Origin: Mycolicibacter sp. MU0083
GTDB taxonomy: Bacteria; Actinomycetota; Actinomycetes; Mycobacteriales; Mycobacteriaceae
DNA: 64,000 bases
Reading direction: 5' to 3'
Assembly (NCBI RefSeq): GCF_963378075.1
Contig: NZ_OY726394.1
Coordinates: forward strand, 1,054,001 to 1,118,000
The translations under genes and the position numbers were made by a program. Numbering within the stretch: position 1 is the stretch's first letter; each line of letters begins with the position of its first letter. The notes beneath the pieces are model-generated. The model did not search any database. It worked only from the letters and a program-made list of their open reading frames with translations, and had not been told where the DNA came from. Of this stretch, positions 15,837 through 25,400 are shown piece after piece.

Positions 15837-17342
15837 ATGCAGCTACACGACGTGAAGACCCGACGCAGCGCCGAAGAGTTCCCCCGGGAGGAACACCTCG
15901 CCTGGAAGATCGCTCAGGTGGCAGCCGACCCGGTCGCCGTCCCCGACGACACCGCGGCCATGGTGATCAACCGGATCATCGACAACGCCGCCGTCAGCGC
16001 GGCCTCGGTGCTGCGCCGCCCGGTTACGGTGGCCCGCCGGCAGGCGCAGGCGCACCCCTCGGCGCCGGGTGCGGCGGTCTTCGGCGTCGAGGGCAGCTAC
16101 TCGGCGGAGTGGGCGGCCTGGGCCAACGGCACCGCAGTGCGTGAGCTGGACTTCCACGACACCTTCCTGGCCGCCGAATACTCCCATCCCGGGGACAACA
16201 TCCCGCCGCTGGTCGCCGTCGCCCAGCAACTCGGGGTCAGCGGCGCCGACCTGATCCGTGGCCTGGCCACCGCTTACGAGATCCAGGTCGACCTCGTCAA
16301 GGGAATCTGCCTGCACGAGCACAAGATCGACCACGTCGCCCATCTCGGGCCGTCGGTGGCCGCCGGTATCGGCACCATGCTCAAACTGGACCCCGAAGTG
16401 ATCTACTCCGCGGTAGGACAGGCGCTGCACCTGACCACCGCCACCCGGCAGTCCCGTAAGGGCCTGATCTCCAGTTGGAAGGCCTACGCCCCCGCGTGGG
16501 CCGGGAAGGTGGGCATCGAGGCCGTCGACCGGGCGATGCGCGGCGAAGGCGCCCCGGCCCCGATCTGGGAGGGCGAGGACGGGGTGATCGCCTGGATGCT
16601 GTCCGGCAAAGACCACACCTATCGGGTACCGCTGCCCGGTCCCGGCGAGGCCAAGCGCGCCATCCTGGACACCTACACCAAGGAGTACTCCGCCGAATAC
16701 CAGAGTCAGGCCCTGATCGACCTGGCCCGCCGACTGCGGGACCGCATCGGTGACCTGAGCCAGGTGGCCACGATCCGACTGCACACCAGCCACCACACCC
16801 ACTACGTGATCGGCACCGGTTCCGGCGACCCGCAGAAGTTCGATCCGGACGCGTCGCGGGAGACCCTGGATCACTCGGTGATGTACATCTTCGCGGTCGC
16901 CCTGGAGGACGGCAGCTGGCACCATGTGCGGTCCTACTCCCCGGAGCGGGCACACCGCCCCGAGACCATCGCGCTGTGGCACAAGATCTCCACCGTCGAA
17001 GACCCGGAGTGGACCCGGCGCTACCACTCGACCGACCCGGCCGAGAAGGCCTTCGGCGCACGTGCCGAGGTGACCCTGGCCAGCGGCGAAGTCATCACCG
17101 ACGAGCTCGCGATCGCCGACGCGCACCCACTGGGAGCCCGGCCGTTCGAACGCAAGCAGTACATCGGTAAGTTCACCGAACTCGCCGAGGACGTGGTGAG
17201 TCCCGCAGAGCAGGAACGCTTCCTGGGTGTCGCCGAGGGATTGGCGGGCCTGAGCGGGGGCACGCTGGGCGCATTGAACATCGTCGTCGACCCGGCACTG
17301 CTGGCGACCGCCCCGGCGACCCCGGACGGGATCTTCCGGTGA
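15837..17342 (+). CDS. prpD: 2-methylcitrate dehydratase PrpD
   Basis: A 501-residue MmgE/PrpD-family enzyme; recognisable blocks are [40 protein letters not shown] and [20 protein letters not shown]. It dehydrates 2-methylcitrate to 2-methylaconitate in the methylcitrate cycle that detoxifies propionyl-CoA from cholesterol, branched or odd-chain lipids. It starts the prpDBC operon, divergent from prpR, and overlaps prpB by four bases (GTGA). ATG 15837 matches the family N-terminus ([11 protein letters not shown]); ATG 15813 is in frame but less likely. Confidence 0.95.
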   Translation: MQLHDVKTRRSAEEFPREEHLAWKIAQVAADPVAVPDDTAAMVINRIIDNAAVSAASVLRRPVTVARRQAQAHPSAPGAAVFGVEGSYSAEWAAWANGTAVRELDFHDTFLAAEYSHPGDNIPPLVAVAQQLGVSGADLIRGLATAYEIQVDLVKGICLHEHKIDHVAHLGPSVAAGIGTMLKLDPEVIYSAVGQALHLTTATRQSRKGLISSWKAYAPAWAGKVGIEAVDRAMRGEGAPAPIWEGEDGVIAWMLSGKDHTYRVPLPGPGEAKRAILDTYTKEYSAEYQSQALIDLARRLRDRIGDLSQVATIRLHTSHHTHYVIGTGSGDPQKFDPDASRETLDHSVMYIFAVALEDGSWHHVRSYSPERAHRPETIALWHKISTVEDPEWTRRYHSTDPAEKAFGARAEVTLASGEVITDELAIADAHPLGARPFERKQYIGKFTELAEDVVSPAEQERFLGVAEGLAGLSGGTLGALNIVVDPALLATAPATPDGIFR

Positions 17343-18253
17343 GTGGGCTGATCGGGGCCACCGTGTCGCCCGCGGAGAAACGGACGGCGTTCCGGTTCGG
17401 TCTGCAATCCGGTCAACTGCAACGGATCCCGGGCGCCTTCTCGCCGCTGGTCGCCAAGCTGATCGCCGAGATCGGCTTCGACGGCGTCTACGTCTCCGGC
17501 GCGGTGCTCTCCGCCGACCTGGGGCTGCCCGACATCGGGCTGACCACCCTGACCGAGGTGGCCGGGCGCGGCGCGCAGATCGCCGCCGCCACCGACCTGC
17601 CGACCTTCATCGACGCCGACACCGGATTCGGTGAACCGATGAGCGCGGCCCGCACCGTCACGGTGCTCGAAGACGCCGGGCTGGCCGGCTGTCACCTCGA
17701 AGACCAGGTCAACCCCAAACGGTGCGGACACCTCGACGGCAAGGCCGTGGTGCCGACGAGCGAAATGGTCAAGCGACTGCGGGCGGCGATCGCCGCGCGA
17801 CGCGACCCGAACTTCATCGTCTGCGCCCGCACCGACGCCGCCGGCATCGAGGGCCTGCCGGCCGCGATCGACCGCGCCAAGGCCTACGTCGACGCCGGGG
17901 CGGACCTGATCTTCACCGAAGCCCTTTCCGGGCCCGCCGATTTCGAGAAATTCCGCGCCGCGGTGGATGCCCCGCTGTTGGCCAACATGACCGAGTTCGG
18001 CAAATCGCAGTTGCTGACCGCCGCGCAACTATCCGAACTGGGCTACAACGCGGTGATCTATCCCGTCACCACACTCCGGCTGGCGATGCACGCCGTCGAG
18101 GTGGGCTTGCGGGAGATCGACACCGTCGGAACGCAATCCGGACTGCTGGACCGGATGCAGCACCGCAGCCGGCTCTACGAACTGCTGCGCTACGCCGAAT
18201 ACAACCGATTCGATGACGACATCTTCAACTTCACGTTAGGAGCGTCCCAATGA
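17339..18253 (+). CDS. prpB: methylisocitrate lyase PrpB
   Basis: A 304-residue isocitrate-lyase-superfamily enzyme. The active-site loop is [11 protein letters not shown] (KRCGH motif), metal ligands are in IDADTGFG and HLEDQ. It cleaves 2-methylisocitrate to pyruvate and succinate. M. tuberculosis lacks this gene and uses isocitrate lyase for the step, so its presence here points to a non-tuberculous species. GTG start overlaps prpD; its own stop overlaps prpC (ATGA). Confidence 0.95.
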   Translation: MSGLIGATVSPAEKRTAFRFGLQSGQLQRIPGAFSPLVAKLIAEIGFDGVYVSGAVLSADLGLPDIGLTTLTEVAGRGAQIAAATDLPTFIDADTGFGEPMSAARTVTVLEDAGLAGCHLEDQVNPKRCGHLDGKAVVPTSEMVKRLRAAIAARRDPNFIVCARTDAAGIEGLPAAIDRAKAYVDAGADLIFTEALSGPADFEKFRAAVDAPLLANMTEFGKSQLLTAAQLSELGYNAVIYPVTTLRLAMHAVEVGLREIDTVGTQSGLLDRMQHRSRLYELLRYAEYNRFDDDIFNFTLGASQ

Positions 18254-19392
18254 CCATCGCCTCCTCAGAAGCCGCCGCAGCCCCGGAGATCCGTAAGGGC
18301 CTCGCCGGTGTCGTCGTCGACACCACCGCGATCTCCAAAGTGGTGCCCGAGACCAACTCGCTGACCTACCGCGGCTACCCGGTACAGGATCTGGCCGCGC
18401 ACTGCAGCTTCGAGCAGGTCGCCTACCTGTTATGGCACGGCGAGCTACCCACCCCGGCCGAACTGGAGCTGTTCTGCCAGCGTGAGGGGGCCGCCCGCCG
18501 GGTGGACCGGTCGATGCTGTCGCTGGTGGAAAAGCTCCCGGACAACTGCCATCCGATGGACGTAGTACGTACCGCGATCAGCTACCTCGGCGCCGAGGAC
18601 GCGCAAGAGGACGACCCGGCCGAGTCGGCGAATTTCGCCAAGGCGCTGCGGATGTTCGCGGTGCTGCCGACGATCGTCGCCGCCGACCTGCGCCGCCGCC
18701 GCGGACTGGCACCGATCGCCCCGCACAGTCAGCTCGGCTACTCCGAGAACTTCCTGCGGATGTGCTTCGGTGAGGTGCCCGACCCGGTGATCGTCTCCGC
18801 GTTCGAGCAGTCGATGATCCTCTACGCCGAGCACAGCTTCAACGCATCCACCTTCGCCGCCCGCGTCGTCACCTCCACCCGGTCGGACATCTACAGTGCG
18901 GTCACCGCTGCCATCGGCGCACTCAAGGGATCACTGCACGGCGGCGCCAACGAGGCCGTCATGCACGACATGATCGAGATCGGCGAGCCGGACAAGGCCG
19001 CGGAGTGGTTGCACGGCAAGCTGTCCCACAAGGACAAGGTGATGGGCTTCGGTCACCGCGTCTACAAGAACGGCGACTCCCGGGTGCCGACGATGAAGGC
19101 GGCGCTCGAGCGCGTCGCGGCGGCGCACGACGGCGGGCGATGGCTGGACATCTACCGGATCCTGGAGACCGAGATGTTCGCCGCGACCGGGATCAAACCC
19201 AACCTGGACTTCCCGACCGGACCCGCCTACTACCTGATGGGTTTCGACATCCCGATGTTCACCCCGCTGTTCGTGATGAGCCGCATCACCGGGTGGACCG
19301 CGCACATCATCGAGCAGACCGCGTCCAACGCGCTGATCCGCCCGTTGAGCGCCTACTCGGGAAGCCCGCAGCGCCCGCTCAAGGCGGGCTGA
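18250..19392 (+). CDS. prpC: 2-methylcitrate synthase PrpC
   Basis: A 380-residue citrate-synthase-fold enzyme. Catalytic residues are His in GSLHGGANEAV, His in MGFGHRVYK and Asp in NLDFPTGPAYYLMGF. It condenses propionyl-CoA with oxaloacetate to 2-methylcitrate; the M. tuberculosis counterpart is Rv1131 (gltA1). Third gene of the tightly coupled prpDBC operon. Confidence 0.95.
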   Translation: MTIASSEAAAAPEIRKGLAGVVVDTTAISKVVPETNSLTYRGYPVQDLAAHCSFEQVAYLLWHGELPTPAELELFCQREGAARRVDRSMLSLVEKLPDNCHPMDVVRTAISYLGAEDAQEDDPAESANFAKALRMFAVLPTIVAADLRRRRGLAPIAPHSQLGYSENFLRMCFGEVPDPVIVSAFEQSMILYAEHSFNASTFAARVVTSTRSDIYSAVTAAIGALKGSLHGGANEAVMHDMIEIGEPDKAAEWLHGKLSHKDKVMGFGHRVYKNGDSRVPTMKAALERVAAAHDGGRWLDIYRILETEMFAATGIKPNLDFPTGPAYYLMGFDIPMFTPLFVMSRITGWTAHIIEQTASNALIRPLSAYSGSPQRPLKAG

Positions 19393-19416
19393 ACCGATCG
19401 GGGATAGTATCCCGCC

Positions 19417-20577
19417 ATGTCGCAACTGTTCCCCGATTACCGCCCGTCCTGGGAGACCGACCAGCACCGTGAACTGCGTAAGCACGCCGCGGAATTCCTG
19501 CGCAAGGAGGCCACTCCGAACCAGGAACGCTGGGTCGCCCAACACGGGGTGGACCGCGAGTTCTGGAACAAGGCCGGCGACGCCGGGCTGCTCGGCCTGG
19601 ATCTGCCCGAGGAGTACGGCGGTGCCGGCGGCGACTACGCCATGCATGCGGTGGTCCAGGAAGAACTCGTCTACGCCCACGACCAGGGGTTCGGATTCTC
19701 GGTGCACTCACCGATCGTCACGCATTACCTGTACGCCTACGGCAACGACGAGCAGCGCCGACGGTGGCTGCCCAAGGCCATCAGCGGTGAGGCGGTGCTG
19801 GCCATCGCGATGACCGAACCGGGCACCGGATCGGATCTGCAGTCGGTGCGCACCACCGCGGTCCGCGACGGCGACCACTACGTCATCAACGGTTCGAAGA
19901 CGTTCATCTCCAACGGCACCCACTGCGACCTGGTGGTGATCGTGGCCAAGACCGATCCTTCCCAGGGCGCCGCCGGGGTGTCGCTGATCGTCGCCGAGAC
20001 CGAGGGGCTGGCCGGGTTCGAACGCGGCCGGGTGCTGCAGAAGATCGGCCAGCACGGCCAGGACACCCGCGAACTGTTCTTCACCGACATGCGGGTCCCG
20101 GTGGCCAACCTGCTCGGCGAGAAGGAGGGGCTGGGCTTCTACCAGTTGATGGAGCAGCTCGCCCGGGAGCGGCTGATCATCGCGACCGTCTGTTCGGCGC
20201 TGGCCGAAGCCGCCGTACTCGAAGCCATCCGCTACTCCAGGGAACGTGAGGCGTTCGGCCGGCCGATCGGCAACTTCCAGCACACCAAATTCGTGCTGGC
20301 CGAATGCAAGACCGAGACGCTGGCGATCAAAACCCTGGTCGACTACGCGATCAGCCAGTACGTCGACGGTAACAACGACCCGATGACCGCCTCGATGGCC
20401 AAACTGTTCGCCGCCGAGAAATCCGATCAGGTCATCGACAAGTGCCTGCAGATCTTCGGTGGCTACGGCTACATGGCCGAGTACCCGATCGCCAACATGT
20501 ACACCGGTTCGCGGGTGAACCGGATCTACGGCGGCACCAGCGAGATCATGAAGGAGATCATCAGCCGATCGCTGTGA
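19417..20577 (+). CDS. acyl-CoA dehydrogenase
   Basis: A 386-residue FAD-dependent acyl-CoA dehydrogenase. FAD and substrate motifs are AIAMTEPGTGSDLQSVRTTA, FISNGTHCDLVVIVAKTD and the C-terminal QIFGGYGYMAEYPI, RIYGGTSEIMKEII. The usual catalytic Glu of YEGT is Gly here (YGGT), as in isovaleryl-CoA- or long-chain-type members where the base sits in helix G. It lies 24 bases after prpC but has its own TAGTAT (19405-19410) exactly 6 bases before the ATG, so it can be transcribed independently as a leaderless mRNA. A branched-chain or odd-chain substrate would fit the prp neighbourhood (inference). Confidence 0.9.
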   Translation: MSQLFPDYRPSWETDQHRELRKHAAEFLRKEATPNQERWVAQHGVDREFWNKAGDAGLLGLDLPEEYGGAGGDYAMHAVVQEELVYAHDQGFGFSVHSPIVTHYLYAYGNDEQRRRWLPKAISGEAVLAIAMTEPGTGSDLQSVRTTAVRDGDHYVINGSKTFISNGTHCDLVVIVAKTDPSQGAAGVSLIVAETEGLAGFERGRVLQKIGQHGQDTRELFFTDMRVPVANLLGEKEGLGFYQLMEQLARERLIIATVCSALAEAAVLEAIRYSREREAFGRPIGNFQHTKFVLAECKTETLAIKTLVDYAISQYVDGNNDPMTASMAKLFAAEKSDQVIDKCLQIFGGYGYMAEYPIANMYTGSRVNRIYGGTSEIMKEIISRSL

Positions 20578-20636
20578 GTGCCTGACGCTGCGACCCGCAG
20601 CGACGCCGTGTCGGGGCCCGGTTCCGGCCCGTCGAT

Positions 20637-20655
20637 CTAGAACACGTTCTAGTCT
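20637..20655 (+). promoter_or_regulatory. KstR-like operator overlapping the -10 of the DUF3556 gene
   Basis: CTAGAACACGTTCTAG (20637-20652) is a perfect 7-2-7 palindrome and fits the published KstR consensus TNNAACNNGTTNNA at every fixed base. The -10 box TAGTCT (20650-20655) overlaps its right end and is 7 bases from the ATG, so a bound repressor would block polymerase. Confidence 0.65.
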
Positions 20656-20662
20656 GGCGGGC

Positions 20663-22402
20663 ATGGGATTTCTCAAACAGGACACCCCCGAGATCGACTT
20701 CGAGGAGTGGAGTAAGGGCACCCGCGCGGAGAAGATCATCCCGATGGCCCGGCACTGGGCCGAGGTCGGCTTCGGCACCCCGGTGCTGCTGCACCTGTTC
20801 TACGTCGTCAAGGTCGCCCTCTACATCCTGGGCGCCTGGCTGATCTGCCTGAGTACCCGCGGCATCGACGGCTTCACCGACGTCACGCACTGGTACGCCG
20901 AGCCGATCGTGTTCGAGAAGGTCGTGCTGTTCACCATGCTCTACGAGGTGGTGGGCCTCGGCTGTGGCTTCGGCCCGCTGAACAACCGGTTCTTCCCGCC
21001 GATGGGGTCGATCCTGTACTGGCTGCGGCCCGGCACCATCCGGCTGCCACCCTGGCCGGGACGGATCCCGCTGACCTCCGGCGACCGGCGCACCCCCATC
21101 GACGCTCTGCTCTACGGCGCGCTGCTGGTGCTGCTGGTGATCGCGCTGTTCTCCGACGGCACCGGACCCGATCCGGCGCTGGGGACGACGGTCGGCGTGC
21201 TCCCGACTTGGCAGATCGCCGCGGTGCTGGGGGTGCTCGCAGTACTGGGCCTGCGCGACAAGGTCATCTTCCTGGCCGCCCGCGGCGAGGTGTACGGCTC
21301 GCTCACGGTCGCCTTCCTGTTCGCCGGGCACGGGGTGGACCTGATCCTGGGCGCCAAACTGGTCTGCCTGGTGATCTGGCTGGGTGCGGCGGTCTCCAAA
21401 CTCAACAAGCACTTCCCGTTCGTGATCTCCACGATGATGAGCAACAACCCGGTGCTGCGGCCGCGGTTCATCAAACGCAAGTTCTTCGAGAACTTCCCCG
21501 ACGACCTGCGGCCCGGCCGACCGTCGCGGTGGCTCGCTCACCTGAGCACCGTGGTCGAGGGCGTGGCCCCACTGGTGCTGTTCTTCAGCCACGGCGGCTG
21601 GCCCACCGCGATCGCCGCGGTCGTCATGCTGTGCTTCCACTTCGGCATCCTGTCGGCCATCCCGATGGGTGTTCCGCTGGAATGGAATGTGTTCATGATG
21701 TTCGCGGCATTGGCGCTGTTCGTCGGCCACGCCGACGTCGGCCTGGCCGGCCTGAGCACGCCCCTGCCGATCCTGCTGTTCGTCGTGGTGGCCGGAACCG
21801 TCGCTCTGGGAAACCTTTTCCCGCAAAAGATCTCGTTCCTGCCCGGGATGCGCTACTACGCCGGCAACTGGGACACCACACTGTGGTGCCTCAAGCCCTC
21901 GGCCGAGGAGAAGATCGCCCGCGGGATCGTCGCGATCGCCAGCATGCCCGCCGCCCAGCTGGAGAAGTTCTACGGCAGCAAGGAAGCCGCGCAGATCCCG
22001 ATGTACATGGGATACGCGTTCCGCTCCTTCAACAGTCACGGCCGCGCACTGTTCACGCTGGCGCACCGGGTGATGGCCGACGGAAACGAGGACGACTACA
22101 CGCTGACCGACGGAGAACGGATCTGCTCGACGGCCATCGGCTGGAACTTCGGTGACGGCCACATGACCAACGAGCAGTTGATCTCCGCGCTGCAGCAGCG
22201 CTGCGGATTCGAACCGGGGGAGGTGCGCATCGTCATCCTCGACGCCCAGCCCATCCACCGGCAGACCCAGAACTACCGGCTGGTGGATGCCGCCACCGGC
22301 GAGTTCGAACGCGGCTACGTCAAGGTGTCAGACATGGTCACTCGCCAGCCCTGGGACGACGAGCTGCCGGTCTACGTCGAGTCGCGAGTGGAGCCGCGAT
22401 AG
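20663..22402 (+). CDS. DUF3556 integral membrane protein (Rv1132-like)
   Basis: A 579-residue protein with many hydrophobic segments, e.g. PVLLHLFYVVKVALYILGAW, LYGALLVLLVIALFSDG, IAAVLGVLAVLG and PILLFVVVAGTVALGNLF, and a ~150-residue soluble C-terminus (FYGSKEAAQIPMYMGYAFRS, CSTAIGWNFGDGHMTNEQLI). The family is restricted largely to mycolic-acid bacteria and its function is unknown. Position after prpC and length agree with Rv1132. The KstR-like operator suggests expression during sterol catabolism. Its last 75 bases overlap the end of the P-type ATPase gene on the other strand. Confidence 0.85.
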   Translation: MGFLKQDTPEIDFEEWSKGTRAEKIIPMARHWAEVGFGTPVLLHLFYVVKVALYILGAWLICLSTRGIDGFTDVTHWYAEPIVFEKVVLFTMLYEVVGLGCGFGPLNNRFFPPMGSILYWLRPGTIRLPPWPGRIPLTSGDRRTPIDALLYGALLVLLVIALFSDGTGPDPALGTTVGVLPTWQIAAVLGVLAVLGLRDKVIFLAARGEVYGSLTVAFLFAGHGVDLILGAKLVCLVIWLGAAVSKLNKHFPFVISTMMSNNPVLRPRFIKRKFFENFPDDLRPGRPSRWLAHLSTVVEGVAPLVLFFSHGGWPTAIAAVVMLCFHFGILSAIPMGVPLEWNVFMMFAALALFVGHADVGLAGLSTPLPILLFVVVAGTVALGNLFPQKISFLPGMRYYAGNWDTTLWCLKPSAEEKIARGIVAIASMPAAQLEKFYGSKEAAQIPMYMGYAFRSFNSHGRALFTLAHRVMADGNEDDYTLTDGERICSTAIGWNFGDGHMTNEQLISALQQRCGFEPGEVRIVILDAQPIHRQTQNYRLVDAATGEFERGYVKVSDMVTRQPWDDELPVYVESRVEPR

Positions 22403-25400
22403 GAAACGCGGCGCGATGGCCGATGCGGTGGTGGCGACCGCCGCCGATCCGAGTGCCTGCGACCAGCCGATCGGGCCGAGCGGGGTGCAGCCGAGGAACT
22501 GGCTGACTCCCGGTGTGCTGATCAGGACCGCCAGCGCCGCAAAGGAACAGCCCGCGGTGGCCGCCACCAACGGTGAGCGCGACTCCAACAGCGTCTGGGA
22601 CAGCTGGGTGGTGACGAACGCGACCAGAGCGACGGTGGCGGCGCGGCGGGGAAACCCGGTGAGCCGGGCCATGAACCACGCCGCGACCGTGGCACTGGTG
22701 GTGGTGCCGGCGCGCAGGGCCACCGCCCGCATCAGCGCTTTCTCGTCGGGTCCGCGACCGGAGAACGGGATCGGGCGCCGTGGTTTGCTGATCGCCAGTG
22801 CGGTCGCGGGGAACGCGTCGATCACGACGTTCACCAGCTGCAGCTGGCGGGTGTTGAGCGGTGCCCGGCCGGTCAGCGCGGTCCCCAGGAGTGCGAACAG
22901 TGCGCCGCTGGCGTTGCCGCCCAGTAGTACCGCCACTGCGGCCTGGACTCGTTGCCACAGTTGGCTGCCTTCGTTGAGGGCGTCGAGCAGCATTTCGATG
23001 CGGCCGTCGAGGAGCACGACGTCGGCGGCGGTGTGGGCGGCGTCGCTGCCTTGGGCGACGATGCCGATGCCGACGGTGGCGGCGCGGATGGCGGCGGCGT
23101 CGTTGGCGCCGTCGCCGACCATCGCCGAGACTTTGCCGCTGCGTTCGAGGGCTTGCACCACCTGGACTTTGTTCGCCGGTGACATGCGGGCGAAGACGAC
23201 CTTCTCGGCTACTGCGCGTTCTTGGTCCTTGCCGGACAGGGATTCCCATTCGCTGCCGGTGATGACCTGTTCGGTGGTGACGGGTAGGCCGAGTTTGCGG
23301 GCGATGGCGCGGCCGGTGGTGGGGTGGTCGCCGGTGATCATTCGGACCGGGACGTCGCGGCGGTGTAGTTCGGCGAGCAGGCCGGCCGATCCGGTGCGTG
23401 GGGTGTCGGCGATGCCGACGAACCCGAGCAGGCTCAGCCCGTCGCCGCAGAGTTTGGTCATCGCGGCCAGTTGGGCGTCCGGGTCGTCGGGGTCGGCCGC
23501 CAGCAAGCGGAGGTGGTCCTCGTCGAGGTCACGGCGGGCCACCGCCAGCACCCGCAGCCCGTCGTCGGCCAATTGCTCCACCACGTCGTAGAGGTCACCG
23601 GGAACATCGCCGCAGGCCGCGAGCAGCACCTCGGGGGCGCCCTTGACGGTCAGTTCGGCCCCGCATACCGACGCCGCGAACGGACGCCCGGAACGGAACG
23701 GCAGATGGATGTCGACGGCATCGGGCACCGAGCCGGCGGCCGCCGCGATTGCGGCATCGGTGGCGTCGGGATGGCCGTGGTCCTTCGCCGGCGGTGTCGC
23801 CTGTGCGGCGCAGCGCAGCAGTTCGGCACGGGAGTGACGTCCCGCCGTGCGCACTTCGGTGACCTGCAGCCGGTTCTCGCTGAGGGTGCCGGTCTTGTCG
23901 AAACACACCACGTCGACCCGGCCCAGTGCCTCCACCGCACGCGGCACCCGCACCAGCACACCGGATTCGGTGAGCCGACTCGCCGATGCCTGCTGCGACA
24001 GTGTCGCCACCACCGGCATGCCCTCGGGCACCGCGGCGACGGCGACGGACACCCCGTCGGCGGCGGCCGGGTGTAGCGCGGTGCCGCGCAACATCCCGAG
24101 GGCGCCGACCAGTCCGCCGGCCACCATGCTCAGTGGCCAGATACGGGTGGTGATCGCACCGAGCTGGTGGCCCAGCCCGATGTCGGTGTGCCGGCTGGTG
24201 ACCAGATCGGCGGCGCGGCGTACCTGGGTGTCCGGGCCCACCGCGGTCACCAATGCCAGGCCGGTGCCGGCGGCCACCGTGGTGCCGGCGAAGAGCATGC
24301 AGCGACGCTCGGCCACTTCGGCGCCCGGGGTGGCGTCGACCTGCTTGGTCACCGGCAGCGACTCCCCGGTCAGGGATGCCTCGTCGACCTCGAGCTTCTC
24401 CTGCTCTATCAGCCGGGCATCTGCCGGCACCACGTCGTCGGCCCGCACCTCGATGAGGTCACCGCGCCGCAACTGTTCGGGGCACACCTGGACCCGCTCC
24501 CGGGTGCCGTCGGGTCGGATGGTGACCTTCCAGGCGGGCGGAATCTGTTCGGCGAGTAGCCGGTTGAGTCGAAGCTCGGTGCTCAACCGCTGGCCGGCGG
24601 CCAACACGGCGTTGCTGACCAGCACCGAACAGACCATGGCCGCATCGATCGGCGAGCCCAGGATCGCGGTGGCCGTGGCGCCCAGACCCAGTACCGCGGT
24701 CAACGGGTCGGACAGTTCGTCGCGCACGGCATCGACGAACTGGAAGATCAGGTGGCGCTGCCCGGCGTCGGCGGGGTGTGTGGCATCGGCGTCGTCGGCC
24801 GAGCGGGCCAGTGCGGCCCGGACCTGCTCGACGGACATGGCGTGCCACTCATCGACCGGCACCGGGCGCGGCAGCGGAGCATTGAGCACCGAACGTGCCA
24901 GCGAGTATCCGGACCACAGTCCGCTGGCCGCGCCCACGACCACGGCTTCGGGTCCCCGGCCGGAAACAGTCGGAATCAGCATCAGCGATCCCATCGCCGT
25001 TGCGCCGATGGACAATTCGACACCACGTTTGGCGGCGGCCTTCGCCGCGGGCACCGCATGCAGCACCCGCCATACCCCGGCGAGATCGTCCACGATCAGG
25101 TCCGCACCCCACGGTTGCGCCTGGTCGTGGGAGGCGGGCAACATACCGATCCCGAGATCGGCCGCCGACAGCGCCTGGGTGGCCGTCGAGGAGACCACCG
25201 CGACGGTGTGGCCGTCGCGCTGGTAGCGGCGCACCGCGTCGAACAGGGCGCCGTCGACGGAACCGCGGCCGGCGGCAACGATCTCGTCGAACGCCGGGCG
25301 CAGCTCTCCCAGGCCGGCGGTGTCTTCGACGGTGACGGTCTGCACGTCGGCGCGCTGGGTCTCGGCGAGTGTCGCCGCCGCCAGCGGGTGCGGCGCCGGC

